A stretch of 64,000 nucleotides of DNA from assembly GCA_034336665.1 (NCBI GenBank), contig CM067588.1, positions 5,086,655 to 5,150,654 on the forward strand. The letters are read 5' to 3'. Positions 62,301 to 64,000 of this stretch are shown one piece after another (within the stretch, counting starts at the first letter, position 1; each line of letters begins with the position of its first letter). The position numbers were made by a program, and so were the translations under genes. The notes under the pieces were generated by a model. It saw only the letters and a program-made list of their open reading frames with translations, was not told the DNA's origin and did no database searches. This DNA is from Luscinia megarhynchos (Eukaryota > Chordata > Aves > Passeriformes > Turdidae).

Positions 62301-62895
62301 TCACTGAGCCAGGCGCATCTCCATGCCCCGAATTAGGGCAATTCCACCCCACACAATGGCTCTGTTTTGACTTTCAAAACCTCCCTGCGAGTGCCTGCTC
62401 AAGCGCAGCACACATGAATAGAGGAAATATTAATAATTCTTTGAATCTTTTCTCTAGTGTGGGAGTTTTAGAGCTGGCAATAACAACTTTACTGACTGCA
62501 TTCTCAGTTGATTTACACTGCCATCTAGAATAATGCATGGAAAAAGTCCATATCATTGGGAAGTTTAGTTTTATGTCAGGAATAAATCAGCTCTGAGGCA
62601 ATACTTGAAAATCACATTCTTTTCCTCAATATATTTTCCCTCAGTAGCTTGGTTCCAAGGCAGAGGCTCTTTGGGGTTGGTCCTGTCTTTGCTGGTCGGG
62701 CTCCATCTCTGGCAACTCCACTGGGATTTTGGTCAGGATTCCTGGGTGTGAGTTTGAACATGCAGGTTTCCCTTGAGTGCAAGGTTTGGGTGGAATTTGC
62801 ACGGATTTTACCAAGAAAGTAAAATCACTGTAAGGCCTCTGTAAATCTGGGGGGCGAGGGGGAACCACTCCCAGTGCTGGGGGAGACACCAGAGT
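62301..62895. other. Intergenic upstream of CAMK1G
   Basis: AT-rich then mixed sequence, no gene or repeat family recognised. Confidence 0.5.
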
Positions 62896-62899
62896 CAGA

Positions 62900-63745
62900 G
62901 TGATGTGAGGGGCTTTATTAGGGGCTTAATTAGGGGGTTTATTAGGTTTATTTGAAGATTTTATTAGGGGATTTATTAGAGGAGTTTATTGGGAGGCTTG
63001 TTTGGTTTAATGCAGGGGTTTATTTGGTTTTCTTAGGGTTTTTTGGGAGGGGTTTATTTGGTTTTTTAGAGGGGTTTATTGTGGGGGTATTAGAGGGGTT
63101 TAGTGTGGGATTTATTTGGTTTATTGGAAGGGTTTATTTGGGTTTATTAGGGTTTTTTTGGGGAGGTTATTTGGTTTACTAGAGGGGTTTATTTGGGTTT
63201 ATTAGATTTTGGGGGTTTATTAGAGGAGTTTATTGGAGGGTTTGCTAGGGGGTTTACTGAGGGGTTTATTATAGGTGTTCATTGGGGGGTTTATTTTGTT
63301 TATTGGAGGGGTTTATTTGGGTTTATTAGGGTTTTTGGGGGGTTATTTGGTTTACTAGAGGGGTTTATTTGGGTTTATTAGGGGATTTTTGGGGGGTTTA
63401 TTAGAGGGTTTGCTAGGGGTTTACTGAGGGGTTTATTATAGGGGTGTTCATTGGGGGTTTATTTGGTTTATTGGAGGGGTTTATTTGGGTTTATTAGGGT
63501 TTTTTGGGGGGGTTATTTGGTTTACTAGAGGGGTTTATTTGGTTTATTAGGGGGTTTTGGGGGTTTATTGGAGGGTTTGCTAGGGGGATTTACTGAGGGG
63601 TTTATTAAGGGGGTTCATTGAGGGGTTTATTTGGTTTATTGGAGGAGTTTGCTAGTGGGGTTTATCGAGGGGGTTTATTAGGGGGTTTTGGGGGGTTATT
63701 ACAGGTTTTGGGGGGGGGGTTTATTATGGGGTTTTTTGGGGGTTA
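62900..63745. repeat. G/T-rich array with higher-order periodicity
   Basis: Short units such as GGGGTTTATTAGGGG and TTTATTTGGTTTATTGGAGG. A longer block of about 168 bases recurs, marked by TTCATTG near 63278, 63447 and 63614. Many TTAGGG motifs occur, but not in register. Confidence 0.9.
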
Positions 63746-64000
63746 TTAGGAGTTCACAGCCATCCTGGGATGGTTTGGAGGCGCCCAGGGCACAGGTGAG
63801 GAGCCCAAAGGGATCTCTGCCCCTGGAGCTGTTTGCAGGGGAGGTGGCTGGGACAGAGCTGGGTGCCCAAGCCTCGCCTTGCTCTGGCAGAACTCGCCGT
63901 GAACGTGTCAGAAACCCACAGCAAGAGCCCCAGTGCAGCAGAAGAAACACTGCTGAGGAAAGGGAAGAGAGCAGAACTCTTCAGCTGCAGCGTTCCCACA
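63746..64000. other. Window end
   Basis: Unremarkable unique sequence with no recognised feature. Confidence 0.4.

Noticed and set aside
62900..63745. True interstitial telomere
   Set aside because: TTAGGG occurs but not as a tandem hexamer; the main unit is TTTATT plus G runs.

Overview
The window is vertebrate, almost certainly avian nuclear DNA. Genes are split by GT-AG introns, several CR1 LINE fragments are present, and the gene order CAMK1G-LAMB3-G0S2-HSD11B1 is the conserved tetrapod block (human 1q32). In birds I would expect it on a small GC-rich microchromosome, in chicken chromosome 26 (from memory). The very high density of minisatellites, the GC-rich exons and the ERV-like LTR pieces suggest a songbird microchromosome; the exact species is inference only.

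Layout: HSD11B1 lies on the minus strand (coding 5841 down to 890, 6 exons, 298 aa). G0S2 is on the minus strand (ATG at 11666, TATA-like box near 12330). A long intergenic stretch rich in tandem repeats runs from about 12.4 to 21.4 kb. LAMB3 is on the plus strand (21498 to 46525, 22 coding exons, 1167 aa). CAMK1G is on the minus strand (57804 down to 48725, 12 coding exons, 525 aa), with a probable non-coding first exon in a CpG-rich promoter at 61.8-62.3 kb. LAMB3 and CAMK1G are tail to tail. I assembled all exon chains by hand from splice sites and reading phase. Phase is consistent across all three multi-exon genes, and the HSD11B1 catalytic residues and the CAMK1G kinase motifs fall where the families require them.

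The genes do not form a pathway. HSD11B1 is an ER steroid reductase, G0S2 a lipolysis inhibitor, LAMB3 the beta chain of basement-membrane laminin-332, and CAMK1G a membrane-anchored CaM kinase. They are linked by conserved synteny.

Most of the unusual content is tandem repeats: more than twenty arrays, many inside introns. The most striking is a roughly 2.4 kb array in LAMB3 intron 20 whose unit includes the exon 20/intron boundary, so about 48 near-perfect extra copies of the 5' splice site follow the real one. Other points are a coding minisatellite in CAMK1G that lengthens its C-terminal linker, a one-base frame break at the 3' end of G0S2, a CTTCC tract starting at the LAMB3 exon 11 donor, and LTR-like insertions beside exons. 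I see no bacterial-type operon, CRISPR array or tRNA gene.
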